From NCBI GenBank assembly GCA_963971575.1, contig OZ020618.1:35417668-35481667 (forward strand): a DNA stretch of 64,000 nt, in the 5' to 3' direction. The position numbers and the translations under genes were made by a program. The DNA is from Liopterus haemorrhoidalis (Eukaryota; Arthropoda; Insecta; Coleoptera; Dytiscidae). Below, in pieces: positions 33,610-44,886 of the stretch. Each line of letters opens with the position of its first letter. The stretch's first letter is position 1. The notes below the pieces were generated by a model that searched no databases, was not told the DNA's origin, and saw only the letters and a program-made list of their open reading frames with translations.

Positions 33610-34740
33610 CTGAGAAGTTTTTAGGGTTTTGTAGGTATGACCAAAAAACACTTATACCGTCATTTTGTCATCTGTCTGTCTGTGTGTTTGTCTATCTATC
33701 TGTCAGTCTGTCTGTCTGTATGTCTGTCTGTCCTGTCTGTCTGTCTCTCTGTTCGGTAAAATAGTAGCCAAACGGCTAAACCTAAAGAGTTGAAATTTGA
33801 TATGCTTATACAACTCTTTGACCCGCCCATAGGCAAAATACTAAAACATCTAAAAAACATATCCCCCTAAAAATATAAACAAATATATGCTCATCGAAAA
33901 CAAAAAATATATTTTTTTTACAATTCTGTGTAGGGTATCAAATGAAAAACCTTGGTACGTGGATTAATGATCAAAATTTTATTTTTGCAAAATAAATTAT
34001 TTAGACGCGGGTTTTGCCAAAATTTTGTCCCACACTCTGTAGCCCAGATGGTTTAAACTAAAAATCTGAAAAAATTCTAAGTAATGTACATTGGTCTGAA
34101 CCAAAATAGTACAACAGGAATTTTTTATTAGATTATGTTTTCGGAAAATAACGCATTTTTTTAGTTTTTAACTAAAATATGTAAAATATTTAATCCGCTA
34201 TTTAACACAGTAAACGAGTTAACGTCGGTAGTCCAGTGGTAACGTTCTCGCTTAGAAAGTTACAAACTAGTGTTCAGTTTCCGTAAATTTTTATTTTTTC
34301 TGGTTTTTTTTTGCATTTATATTTTGTTTAAATTATTTTGTAAAAATTCTAGTTATATTTTGGCAAATGTTGCATTTAATTTTTAAAAGCGTAAATTAAA
34401 TAAACAGTGTTGAAATTATAATTTAATTCTAAGTTTGAATGTATACGTAATCAGAGGGGCGGAGTTTATGACTTACAACCAATGGAAGTCGTAGGCGCAA
34501 TTTTCAAAATATTAATGAACCTTGCTATATAAAAAAATACTGCAAATATTTATAAACCCAAATAATGGTATTAGGCATTCGAATTAAAATTCATAAAAAA
34601 ATATTTTGACATAAAATTTATTTTGGCATCCCAAATAATCATCATTCAGTTACTAAATACTTGCGAAACCCGAAATGTGTTATGTGTTATTTATGCGAAA
34701 TGTGTGAAAATTCACACTTCACATAATTTTTTTTATTTTA
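33610..34740 (-). mobile_element. Family A copy A2, reverse orientation
   Basis: A nearly full-length reverse copy of A1. It starts TAGGGTTTTGTAGGTATGAC, passes an expanded TCTG tract (33,668-33,756), the tRNA-like module and the inverted GC box, and ends at TGTGAATTTTCACAC-type sequence. Confidence 0.75.
34224..34293 (+). repeat. tRNA-like module inside A2
   Basis: An A-box-like TAGTCCAGTGGTAACG is followed about 40 bp later by a degenerate B-box GTGTTCAGTTTCC. The spacing fits a tRNA. The B-box is damaged, so Pol III activity is doubtful. Confidence 0.5.
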
Positions 34741-35784
34741 ATGATTGTAAACCCACTCTCTGATTGTGACGATACATGTACCGTATACCTTCTAAGGATT
34801 TTACGACTACAACACTGCTAATAGTATTTGAGAAGTTTTTTATATATCATGGCGGAATACACGATGGCCCTCAGGTCTCGCGCCCTTTGCACTTTCGCCG
34901 ATGCCAGGGCGCTGCTACGAAAATGCCAAGGAATTCTTGATCACATCTACGAAATAATAAAAATTACAGAGAATATAAAAATATGAATTTTTCATTAATT
35001 TAAATACCGATCAAAATAAAATATATCATATCTGTTGTAAAATACATAAGTGATTTTGAGGTACGATTATTTTAAAATATCAAATTTTCATTTCACTGGA
35101 CTTTAGGGAGAGCATCTGCCCCCATTCTCTCCCTGAATGCGCCATTGCTGGATATTATTATTATTTATTATCATTTACTTTAAACATATTTTCAATTAAG
35201 GGCATTACATATTACTATTCTGTGATTTATACTCACTTTTTAATTTAAATTTTGAAGTAGTTTACGCTTAGATTTATCAACTTTTTTTGTGACACTAAAC
35301 TATTTCTAATTATCTTAAAACAAATAGTATCATTAGTGGCAATAACTACTAATTGGACTTTTCAGTAGTTGTATTAAGTGTAACAGCAACTTAATCAACT
35401 TTTAAAATCACTTTGAAATTCAAGGCTATTTTCATTAGGGTATCATAAACAGAACAAGGAATAACATTTAATAAATCATTCAGATTCTTTAACGGAACTG
35501 TCATTCCGATCAAGTTGATCAATAACTTCTCAAGACTGAGTAAAAATTAAAATCATCATAGGCATTTCTCAACATAATTACATTATGAGGTGTAGGGTTT
35601 ATTTAGCCACCGAGTTACATGTGAAAATAACTTTTAAATTTGTTGGCAGTAGAGATGTACTTGTGAATAAATTACATATTTTCAGCTACTAGTTTCGCTA
35701 ATTTTATTAGTATCTTCAGGCCTAAGAGATACAAGAACATCTTACTGTAATATAATACTTCAAGCAATATTAAATAAATACTTA
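34741..35784. other. No gene recognised
   Basis: 34,745-34,835 repeats a block that also lies near 33,540-33,612 (GATTGTGACGATACATGTAC and TTTTACGACTACAACACTGC), so family A copy A2 is flanked by direct copies of about 80 bp. The rest is AT-rich spacer. Confidence 0.45.
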
Positions 35785-36020
35785 CTTAAAGGTCGTCATC
35801 ATAATCATCATACAGATGTTGTCATCCATTGTTGGTCATAGGCCTCCCTTAAGCAAATCCAATTTTTACGGTACTGTACCTATTGCGACTATTCACTTGA
35901 TGACAGCGGTCCAACGAATATGTGGTCTTCCACTGTTTTTCTTCTTTTGGTACAGTCCCTATTGCAAATCTTTCATATTTTGATCCACCTATTGTCGCCT
36001 AAGCAAGTTATATGTCCTGC
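35785..36020 (-). pseudogene. RTE/craniofacial-type LINE C-terminal remnant
   Basis: Minus-strand readings SGRPHIRWT and, in another frame, EAYDQQW correspond to the conserved end of RTE-like ORFs (GRP..RW.DD followed by a W/EAY.QQW finish). At least one frameshift and several stops lie between them. Only this tail survives. Confidence 0.55.
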
Positions 36021-36553
36021 CCTGGAAAATGGTTTACATTCGAATCGAAGACATTTGTGTGTAAAAGTTAAAAGTTAAAAAACTTGATTTTAAAGGCTAT
36101 TTCTGTCCACGTTTTTCAAAACTCAATGCGTTTTGTTTCCGTTGAGGTTAGTTTGTTATATTGTAAATAAACTTTGCAAAGTCATAATATCACGATGTAT
36201 ACATTCTCAAACAAAAAAAAATCCAAGTCTTACAAGTAATATTCAAATACCGTGCGATAAGTCAAGATCTAAAAACTTGAACTTAGAAAAAAAAAAAAAT
36301 AATAAATAAATAAAAACTTGTATAGCGTTCTAGTGTGATATTCCCTTAAACATGGTCGGCACTAAGAACATTTCATATGTTATTTGGAAGTTTCAATGGT
36401 ATATTGCCTATAATGGTGTGTTGCCAAATGTGACGAAGACAATCGCAAGCTACCCAACCTAGATATATTCTTCTTGTTATTTTCTATTTGTACTAAAACG
36501 TAGGTGTTATTAATATGTCAACAGAGTCTTAAATAAGACACGGGTAATATGTA
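36021..36553. other. No gene recognised
   Basis: AT-rich spacer with A-runs near 36,290. Confidence 0.4.
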
Positions 36554-36562
36554 GGTTATAGT

Positions 36563-36758
36563 CACGGTCCTTAAACTATACGGTTATCTCTTGGAGTGAG
36601 GGTAATGGACTTTAATATGTCTTATACAGCGTTTGTATAAGATGCTATATTAAATAACAAGTTAAAAAACACAGCAACTTACACAAACGCTATATTGGGC
36701 ATACTGAAATACGTCATCCTCACCCGAAGTAATACAACCGTATATTCTATGGACCGTG
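36563..36758. mobile_element. Palindromic MITE, possibly Mutator-like
   Basis: The ends are CACGGTCCTTAAACTATACG and CGTATATTCTATGGACCGTG, and the whole 196 bp folds back on itself (GCGTTTGTATAAG against CTTACACAAACGC inside). Flanks GGTTATAGT and GGTTAGAGT match 8 of 9, suggesting a 9-bp duplication as in Mutator-like elements; an 8-bp hAT reading is the alternative. Confidence 0.65.
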
Positions 36759-36809
36759 GGTTAGAGTCACTTGCTGTTTCCATTATAAACAGAAATAGAA
36801 AAACATATA

Positions 36810-37221
36810 CCGGGTGAATTATTTAAGAAGCAACATACATGTTTCACATATAATGTTAATGAAGTGAATTATTTCATTTGCAACATAGTAAATTATGAAA
36901 GCCAGCTCATATCCATGGTAACAGGTTATGCAATGGTGATTAGATACAATAATTATTTGACATGATAAAGTTCCTAGACGGCTAAAAAATAGTTAATTAG
37001 AAACAATAAATGAATTTTTATTAGTTTGTTTATATTTACATACAAACAAAAATAATAATGTCCTTAGTAGCTAAGTCCAAAAAATATTTAAAAAAATAAT
37101 ATTTTGTCTTTTCTATGGATACGATAAACATTTGTTTTATGGCTATGTTGCTTTTGAAATAACTCACTTCATTAAAATTATATGTAAAACATATATGTTG
37201 CTCCTTAAATAATTCACCCGG
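36810..37221. mobile_element. TA-flanked Tc1/mariner-type MITE
   Basis: Terminal inverted repeats of about 78 bp begin CCGGGTGAATTATTTAAG at both ends, with TA on each side. Length 412 bp, non-coding. Confidence 0.85.
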
Positions 37222-37223
37222 TA

Positions 37224-37901
37224 TAAGATGTTGTGGATGTCAAAAAAGTAGAAAAAAAAAAAAAATACGGGAAAAACCGTTGGGTGAACCGTCACAGAAT
37301 GGTCGGCATGGAACAGACAGTGGCTTGACATTTGCGAAAGTAATGTGGTCGAAATTTCGTACGGAGATACGTCACTGACGAATGTACCGATTTGGTTCTT
37401 CTGACTTTGAGGATGGTGCTTTAAAATTATTGATTGATATATAGTAAAGTACACAATAATTAAAAGTCACATCACTAGAAGGGTGGAAAACTTCGAGAAG
37501 ACAATTTTTCAATGTAAAATAACAAAAGAAGACGAAATAGATGTCCACAGCGCTGACTCGATGTCCCTGAAAGCATTACGTAATCATTACGTATGAGTCA
37601 CTGAGGGAATCCTAAAAACTCTACAAATTCCCAGTAAATCGGTGTTACTTATAAAGGAACGAGTTTCCCATTTCAAAGTAAAATTTCAATAAACCTGTTT
37701 GATGGCATGATAAAAGGCTATGTTAACAGTCACCAAACAACTCACTAATAATCCCACGAGTAACGTTTTCGCTAGAGGCATTCAGATAACGCCGGCCTCA
37801 CTGCTTCCTCCAACCTAACGTAAGTAGCCTAGTGGGTCGCCAAATTTGTCACGAGGGAAACAGTCGTGTTTGGTAGTTTCATCTTCCCATCAATTATAAA
37901 G
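37224..37901. other. No gene recognised; possible LTR-element debris
   Basis: 37,640-37,860 has a TATAAAGG, an AATAAA and a GGGTCGCCAAATTTG that could be a decayed LTR end and primer site, but nothing pairs with it. Confidence 0.25.
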
Positions 37902-37909
37902 TTATAGAG

Positions 37910-38214
37910 CAGCGGTGGGAAAACTTTTTTTGAAGAGGGTCATTTTACGCAAGTAGTATGACTAAAAGGGTAGTACTAAAAAAAAAAAAGAAATAATAGT
38001 AATATTCGCTCCAGCTAATAAAAAGTAGTACCGTTGAGTTGCTACAATCTATTACTCTTAAACAAATCAACTGTTTCGCCAAAATCAACGATAGTAATAA
38101 CGATAATACAGTCACGTTGCGTAGAATGCTTTTTTATTGGCGACAGTAAAGATAAGTTTTTACTAATATAATAATTCATGCAAACTATCAAGGGCCGCGG
38201 TTTGCCCACCGCTT
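37910..38214. mobile_element. hAT-type MITE family M, copy M2
   Basis: It starts CAGCGGTGGGAAAAC and ends TTTGCCCACCGCT. Flanks TTATAGAG and CTGTAGAG match 6 of 8. 305 bp, colinear with M1. Confidence 0.8.
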
Positions 38215-38222
38215 CTGTAGAG

Positions 38223-38830
38223 GAACAATTAATAATGGCCTTTTACAAATGAGAAGTAAGTTGGGCACCGGCAGACAAATTGTCGAAGAATACGAAAATC
38301 TGCAAATCATTTGATGATTGTTGATATTTATTTTATTTTTTTAATATTCGATTCTGAATTTTGCAAATATTTAATTTTTCCAAAACATTTTTGTAATATT
38401 TAGAAAAATATATTTAGTATGAAAAAAAAGCTAAATGGAATTATAACCTGACAAACTAAATCTTCGAAAATAACCAAATACCGCAAATTGAGTAATTTCA
38501 TTAAAAAATTGAGGTGTTTTGCAAAAAAATTGTTTGGCTGAAAATAAGTTTACATATGTATTTTGGGCTGTAGATCATGAATATAACACCCATTAGACCT
38601 ATAGCGGTTTTATCAAAATCATTTCATTAACAAATCATCAATTTTGGGCGAGACGTGTTCAATGCACAGCCGGCGATGTCGAACTGGATTCTAAGTTGGT
38701 ACTTAGGCTATTCCATTGATCAGTGCAGCAGGAGTATATCTACCCTGTACCTACCCTCTAACCACAAAGCTATCCACTAGCCACCTGCAGTGCGGCCCTA
38801 AGCTAATAACCTCCCGCACTCGTTAGTCGG
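38223..38830. other. No gene recognised
   Basis: AT-rich spacer. 38,650-38,830 is GC-richer and lies directly upstream of the mariner remnant, but is not recognisable as transposase. Confidence 0.4.
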
Positions 38831-38832
38831 AT

Positions 38833-39130
38833 GACTGTTGCTCTTATTCGTGACAATGCAAGACTTCATACAGCAAAAGTAACAAAAATAATGGAATTTA
38901 GTTTACTCTGTTCTAGCTCACCGATTGTACTCATGTGCCATTTCGTCTTCCGATATCATCTCCATGGGTTATTGTAAAACTCCTTAAAGAAGACAAATTT
39001 CTTTAATGAAGACCAAAATTCGTTGAGAACTAGTTCACGTTAAAAACGGTGGAATTCAACGCAAAAAGAACGGTGAACTCTCCGACCAATGGCAACAGGT
39101 CATTACAAACGATGGTGAATATACACGATG
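38833..39130 (+). pseudogene. mariner transposase C-terminal remnant
   Basis: The readings VALIRDNARLHTAKVTKIM (block around the second catalytic Asp) and, after frame changes, LKKTNFFNEDQ and LSDQWQQVITNDGEY correspond to the last third of a mariner transposase. The second Asp is present (RDNARLHTA). The third catalytic block has decayed to an unrecognisable stretch. It belongs to a different lineage from the mariner at 22.9 kb, where this block reads HYNASSH. No terminal repeats could be fixed. Confidence 0.7.
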
Positions 39131-40009
39131 TCTGTAAAATAATAAATAGCTAATAACATTTTTATTTGAAACTAAAGGGGGCGTCCAATTGCACCAATCA
39201 AATATTAGATACATTTTACCACTAGCACAGAGGAGGTAAGTTTGTTTTTCAAATGGTACCATGTATAAAAATATTATAAATAATATCAAATATTATTAAA
39301 AATGATAAATATCACTTTCTATGTTTCATCAAAGTAGTAATGTGCAAGATGTAATGTGCATGAGACAATATGTCTAACCAATTTTGTTTAAATCTCATAT
39401 TTCTGCATAAATGTGAGTACCACTATTGAACTAATCACCTTTCTTATGAATTTTCATTTTCGTATTGACTTAACGGTCACACATTTAGCAACTTCTTCAT
39501 TTCTGTGCACCTAGTAATATTTAAGTGATTCATAAGTAGTGTTATTTTCTCGAAATCGATTTTTTGTGATGTTCGAAATATTGTTTTGCTACTAGAAACA
39601 TTATTTTGGTACTGCGAAATCCTGAAATGTGCGAAATTAAATTTATTATTAGTTAAATAATGCAATTTGTAATTAACTACAGTGCTCTACATTAGAGCTC
39701 TTAAAATGCTATTGGTCATATCACTTGCTTTGCGCTTATCATCTGAACTGCTGACCACTAGAATATTGTCAACATCACTATAATTTTTCAGCGATAGTGG
39801 CATATTTGGATTTCCTTGTGCACTCACTAAAATTACTGAAAGAGCCATCAGAAGTAGTGAAATTACGTCAATAACACGTATAAACTCATACAGAAATATT
39901 ACGAGTATTTTACTTACACCGTAATTACAAAAACCTGTAATAACTAATTGCACCAAACGACTAAATTCTACAAAAACTGAATATAATGTGACAGTAATGG
40001 TTTATGACC
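39131..40009. other. No gene recognised
   Basis: AT-rich spacer. Confidence 0.4.
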
Positions 40010-41079
40010 CATCTCTATATATAAAATTGTTGAGGTGTCTGTCAGATGTTCTTCCAGAGTTTTTTCTTGCGTACTTCCCGGTGACCAAGAAAGTTGAAAT
40101 TTGCCATTCAGTTTCCTGTGAACATTCTTAAGATGAGATAAATCCTAAACCTAGAAAATGCAAAAAGGAGGCAAGCTTGCGACCGAAATTGTTCCCGTGT
40201 CATCTTAATGGAACAAAAAATGAAGTTTGATCGTTTGCGTTCAAATTCAATATCTGGGGGTGTTCGAATCTCTAAACACGACCCTGTTATTAGTTTTCCG
40301 AAAGTTTGATTATGTAATCCGAAATCGGTACCCAAATGATTGCTTAAAATTTCAAAATATTGTTTTACTTTTTGTTGGGGTGTTTTTTACTAGCGAACAC
40401 AATCCGGTTTTTAGAGTTTCGTATGACTACCGGGCTGCGCCAGTGTTTTTCAAGCCGTAGAAATTGAAAAGCGAACTCTGTAGAATTAATTCGGATGTCA
40501 TACAGAGAAAAGTAAGGGTAGGCGCCTTGCATTTTTCAGATTTTACATTACTACTTTCATCTAAAAAAGGTTAAGAACCGCTGGTATAGTATTTAAAAAT
40601 ATGAGTGGGGTATCAAATGAAAGCTATTGACACGTGCGTTAACAAACAAAATTTTGTATTTGCAAAAAAAAATATTTTTACGAGATTTTTGCGCTAAATA
40701 TGTCTAAAAACTTATGTCCGAGAAGAGTCGGAAAATGGGACAAGAAAAGTTACTTTGATTACGTTTAATTTCAATATATGGGTGTATTCTAAACACGGCT
40801 ATGTTATCAGTTTTCCGAAATTTTGATGTCTTCCCATTTATTACTGCTGAACACAATTCGGGTTTTAGGGTTTCGCATGCATGTCTTCCAGTACCAGTGG
40901 TTTTTCACCAATGCCGGATTACATAATAGGTTGATTAGGCAGCGGCCAATGAGCCCTGCGTGTCTAGGATAGGATATCATTGAAATTCCAGATAAGCTTA
41001 TCATTAATTAATCAATAGTAACGGCTACATTTGGACTGCCAGCGATGTCCTTAACTATTCCAATACAGCCATCTTTTGC

Positions 41080-41455
41080 TCCCGAAATGAAGATGCTAAA
41101 AGCATCAACGAAGGAGTTCTGAACCTTTTGAGGGGCGAGTTTGCAACATATCTTAGCATCAATACAATCGACTGAGAGGACGCCTCAAGAACAGAAAACT
41201 ATCCAATAGAATTTTTGAATAGTCTTATCCCCTCAAGGATGTCACCTCACATTTTAAACTTAAAAGTAGGGGCAATAATTATGTTATTACGAAACCTCAA
41301 CACAGAAAGGGCCTATGTAATGGCACACGCCTGGTGGTGACAAAATTGTTTAAAAAACTAAAAATTGCCACTGTTTTAACTTGATCTTCCCAAGGAAACC
41401 CAGCTTTCATTCCTATGATTGATTTAGCTCCCACCGATCCCAAATTGACGCCTTA
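41080..41455 (+). pseudogene. Helitron Pif1-type helicase remnant
   Basis: Plus-strand readings in two frames: NEDAKSINEGVLN and ATYLSINTID upstream, then YPIEFLNSLIPSRM, ILNLKVGAIIMLLRNLN, and after a frameshift GLCNGTRLVVTKL and FIPMIDLAPTDPKL. These are consecutive conserved blocks of the C-terminal part of the Pif1-like helicase of Helitrons, where YP.EFLNSL..SG.PPH, L.L..G..IMLLRNL, GLCNGTRL and FIPR..L.PSD occur in this order. The final block (Q.P....A.TINK.QGQ) is missing. Two stops and one frameshift make it a pseudogene. Helitron Rep and helicase motifs I-IV are not present in the window. Confidence 0.8.
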
Positions 41456-41475
41456 ACGTACGACTGACGTTAAGG
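41451..41475 (+). other. Perfect 9-bp hairpin after the helicase remnant
   Basis: CCTTAACGT, loop ACGACTG, then ACGTTAAGG. Helitron 3' ends carry such hairpins just before CTRR. Here a CTAA occurs only about 30 bp later, so a terminator role is uncertain. Confidence 0.4.
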
Positions 41476-41480
41476 TGCAG

Positions 41481-42433
41481 GGGTATAACCAATGGGAGTA
41501 CCTACTAATGGGAAACTCTTCTCGCAGTCTGAATCGTTTTTTACAAAAAATGTAGATTTTAATGAAGTTTTGTGGTGTGCTTGCCAGCATTTTTTTTTTT
41601 TTTTTTTAATCATTATTATCAAGTTTTTCTTGTAATTATGAAATATGAATAACCTAAGTAGCTGTTTAACATATTAATTTCATAACACAGCTCCATATTA
41701 ATTTCTATTTCTGCAATCTGTGACGAAGTTGGCTGAAATATTCCCTACCCTATATATTCGCTTTACAGATGTTTATAGTTTCTTTTTTAAATCATAGTTT
41801 ATAGTTTATTTCCGCGGTACCCTTTGCCTAACTGGGCATTTACTTGACAATTTATTATATTTAGAAAGAAAGCTATATGACTTATCAATAAATGCCACCA
41901 TTTTTTAAAAATATTGTACTGAGAGTCTCATTTTAATTTGGTGATTACTTTTACCCCATCGAATGACGGAATTTTCTAATATAATGTCCAATATAATTTC
42001 TTATTACTTATTTCTGCCTCATTTAGAATTTTTCAAAAATATTTTTACAATCCTATTTATTTTATAATCTCAGTTATTTTACAAAGTTTTGTAGTTTACA
42101 AATAGTCACGTTTCGTACTTTCCTTTCCTAAGAAACTACATATGTTTACCCAAAAAGTCATGTCATAAACCATTGCTACTAAACCAGCCCCTGACCTAGC
42201 AACGCAGTTATCGGTACATCTTCGAGCAGTTAACATCTCATATTTCTTAAAATACAAATTCATTTAAAAACTCTAATAATGGCATATTTTATTAAAAATC
42301 CTGCAGTCATAATAATCCCATAATAAAAGTAATATTAAGATTAGTTGTAAATGAAATAAACTCAGCAACCCCATATGAAAATGAGAAAAGCTGAGGAAGG
42401 AGAAGTAGTTATAAAAATATTAGTACTAATAGT
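41481..42433. other. No gene recognised
   Basis: AT-rich spacer with a T-run near 41,590. Confidence 0.4.
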
Positions 42434-42450
42434 AGTACTAAAATCTTCTT

Positions 42451-44163
42451 AGGCGAGGAAGAGTCGGAAAGTTTTTGGGTGAATAAGGGGGTGACACAAG
42501 GTTGTCCGCTGAGCCCAACCTTGTTCAACTTGTATGTAGCGGATCTAGAAGGGACTATGAGGAAGGGTCAAGATGGGGGGGGGGGTAGTAGGGAAGATGA
42601 AGTTGTGGACATTGGGGTACGCGGACGATATTGTATTGATGGCAGAGGGGGAACAGGAGCTTAAGAGAATGATTGAAAGGGCGGATAAATATTTCAAAAG
42701 GAAAAAACTAGAAGTAAACAGGGATAAGACTGAGGAAATGGTATTCGGTAAAGGCGGAGGAAGAAGAAGGAAGATAAAATGGGAATGGGGTGGCAGAGAA
42801 ATAGAAGAGGTGAAGAGTATAAAATACCTAGGTTATGTACTAACGAGGAACAATGGGGCTGAACAACACATAAGGGAAAGAGTAAAGAAGGCAAGGATAG
42901 TCATGGGGAAGCTGTGGAGTATAGGAGAGAGGAAGTTTAGCGACGCTATTAGATGGAGACTGAAGTTGTTTGACGCCGTGGTGAAAAACATCCTGCTATA
43001 TGGGGTGGAAATTTGGGGATGGAAGGAATGGAAGAAGGTAGAACGAGTACAGGAGAGGTATTTGAGATGGATCTTAGGGGTAGATAGAACAACACCAGGA
43101 TATATTGTAAGAGAGGAACTGAAAAGGGATAAGATGAAAGTGGGTACAGGAAGGAGGGCGGTTAAGTACGAGGAGAAAGTTAGAATAGAAACAGACAAAA
43201 AATAATGAGGGAATGCTGGGAGGAAAGAGCCAGAGAGGAACAGAAAAGAAGATGGTACGCACGGGGGGAGATGAGAAAGGAGTATTACTGGAAATGCGGA
43301 GTGGATGCGACATAGGTGGAAAGGAGAAGAAAATACGGGATAAGCGTGATTGAGGAGTTGTGGAGGAGGGATAAGGAAGTGGGGGAGCAAGAAAGGACAG
43401 TCAGCATAGACAAATCAAGGAGCGCAGGGAGATATAAGGAGGTCAGAACTATAGGGGTACCAAGCTACTTAAAGGGAGAAAGAGGAAGGTCAGGAGGGAG
43501 AGTTAGGAGGATTGCGAGGCTAAGGTGCGGGAATGAAGAGAGAGGAAATAGATATTGGAGGAAACAGGAGGAAAAGATGTGCAGGATGTGCGGGGAGGAG
43601 GTGGAAGATATAGAGCACCTCGCGAAGAGGTGTAGAGAGATGACAGTATGGTCGGGGAGCACATTAGACCTGTTGCACGAAGATGGAACGGGGGAGAGGT
43701 GGGCCAGGGAATTAGAGGCAAGAAGGATGGAGATTGGGGAAGGATAACAGGAAGGGGTAAAGGAAAGAAGGAGGAGACCCGGTGGGAAGCAGAAGGGGAA
43801 AAATGGAGGGAAGGAAGGGGGATGAGGTTACCTAGAAACTGGGAGGAAGGAAGAGAGATAGGAGGAGGGGTGAAGAAATGGTTGGAAGGGAAGAGAATGA
43901 AATAAAATAAAATAAAGCAAAGATGGGCGAGAGAACAGGAAGCAAGAAGGAAGGAGATCGGATAGGGAAGCTAGAAGGAGAACAGGAAGAAGGAGAGGGA
44001 CATTGGAGCAAGAAGATTTAATAGAGAAAAAAACATTGTAAATTGTAAATTGTAGTGAATTGTTATTTATTTATTTTTGGATTTATTTTATTTGGTTTTA
44101 TTTTTGTAATGGCTAATACCCTGAACGCCGCAAGGCCTAGGGAAATAAAGAATATATAAATAT
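42451..44163 (+). mobile_element. 5'-truncated copy of the purine-rich LINE family
   Basis: Colinear with 49,202-50,845 of the near full-length copy. It is flanked by AGTACTAAAATCTTCTT (42,434-42,450) and AGTACTAAAATTTTCTT (44,164-44,180), a 17-bp duplication with one mismatch. It ends GAACGCCGCAAGGCCTAGGG plus an AAATAAAG-type tail without poly-A. Truncation falls inside the RT domain, as expected from incomplete target-primed reverse transcription. Confidence 0.9.
42453..43747 (+). pseudogene. LINE RT palm, thumb and C-terminal zinc knuckle (truncated copy)
   Basis: It opens in frame through SFWVNKGVTQGCPLSPTLFN (RT motif B), then after a frameshift in a run of ten G at about 42,577-42,586 continues as KLWTLGYADDIVLMAEG, with the catalytic YADD at 42,618-42,629. 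The thumb reads SIKYLGYVLTRNNGAE and YGVEIWGWKEW. After another break near 43,200, the final part holds CRMCGEEVEDIEHLAKRC, a CxxC...HxxxxC zinc knuckle. The Q/GCPLSP block is intact here, whereas the longer copy has a frameshift just before it. The family is of the I/Jockey/R1 group judging by this layout; the clade is inferred. Confidence 0.85.
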
Positions 44164-44310
44164 AGTACTAAAATTTTCTTCTGCTTCAGCCATAAACGTC
44201 CCTCAGTAGTACCACCCAGCCTTAGTTTTCACTACCGTACTGCTACTTTATATTGTGCATAGGCTTTTCACTCCGTAGAGTGAAGTTTCAAGTCTACAAC
44301 TCCAACGATG

Positions 44311-44676
44311 CAGTAGCGTAGCAACAAAAATTGCCCACTCCTCGCAAAACTTTCATCCCCCCTCCCCAACAAAAAAAATGGTTTATTAAGAAAACAACAC
44401 AACTATTTCTAAAAATATTATCTTAAAATAATCATTAAAAATTTCTCACAAACTAAATGAAGATAAAGATATATTGAAAAAACTAAAATTAAATTTTTTT
44501 TTAGAAAATAGATTTTATTTGAGTTTTTTATATTTTATTTTAAGTAAAATAAATAAAAGTAAAATACAATATTATACATAATTATTTTCACATAAATTGC
44601 GTTTTGATTTTTTTTTTACATTTTCATTATGCCCCTCCGCGGCTGCGGGACTTGCGGGCCCGTCGCTACGCTATTG
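44311..44676. mobile_element. hAT-type MITE
   Basis: The ends are CAGTAGCGTAGCAAC and GTCGCTACGCTATTG. Flanks CAACGATG and CCACGATA match 6 of 8. 366 bp, non-coding, with C-rich patches at both ends. Confidence 0.75.
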
Positions 44677-44739
44677 CCACGATAACCTAATCCAGATTGG
44701 GAGCGGTGATAAATATATGATGATGCTTTTTTAATGATT

Positions 44740-44886
44740 TTTTTTATTTATTTATTTTTTTAAATTTATCTTAATTGACATTGAGATGATAACGACAAAT
44801 ACAAATATCTATGCTCTGACCGGGATTCGAACCCGGAACTTCTAGCATGAGAAGCAAGGTCGCTACATCTGCGCTACTAAGGTCGG
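44740..44886 (-). mobile_element. tRNA-derived SINE, minus strand
   Basis: On the minus strand it starts CCGACCTTAGTAGCGCAGAT (A-box region) and has a perfect B-box GGTTCGAATCCC about 35 bp on, flanked by a complementary CCGGG/CCCGG stem. A short body and an A/T tail with AAATAAATAAA follow. It shares the CCGACC start and tail type with the SINE at 26,784. Confidence 0.75.

Larger units (their letters stand above)
40010..41480 (+). mobile_element. Helitron-derived region
   Basis: It opens near CATCTCTATATATAAAATTG, which resembles Helitron 5' ends. A direct duplication lies inside (about 40,220-40,445 and 40,755-40,915, both with AAACACG..C..TGTTAT.AGTTTTCCGAAA). A hAT-like right end (AAGGTTAAGAACCGCTGG at 40,567-40,584) and a family A scrap (about 40,600-40,700) interrupt it. 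A helicase remnant and a hairpin close it. The left limit is the weakest point. Confidence 0.45.
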
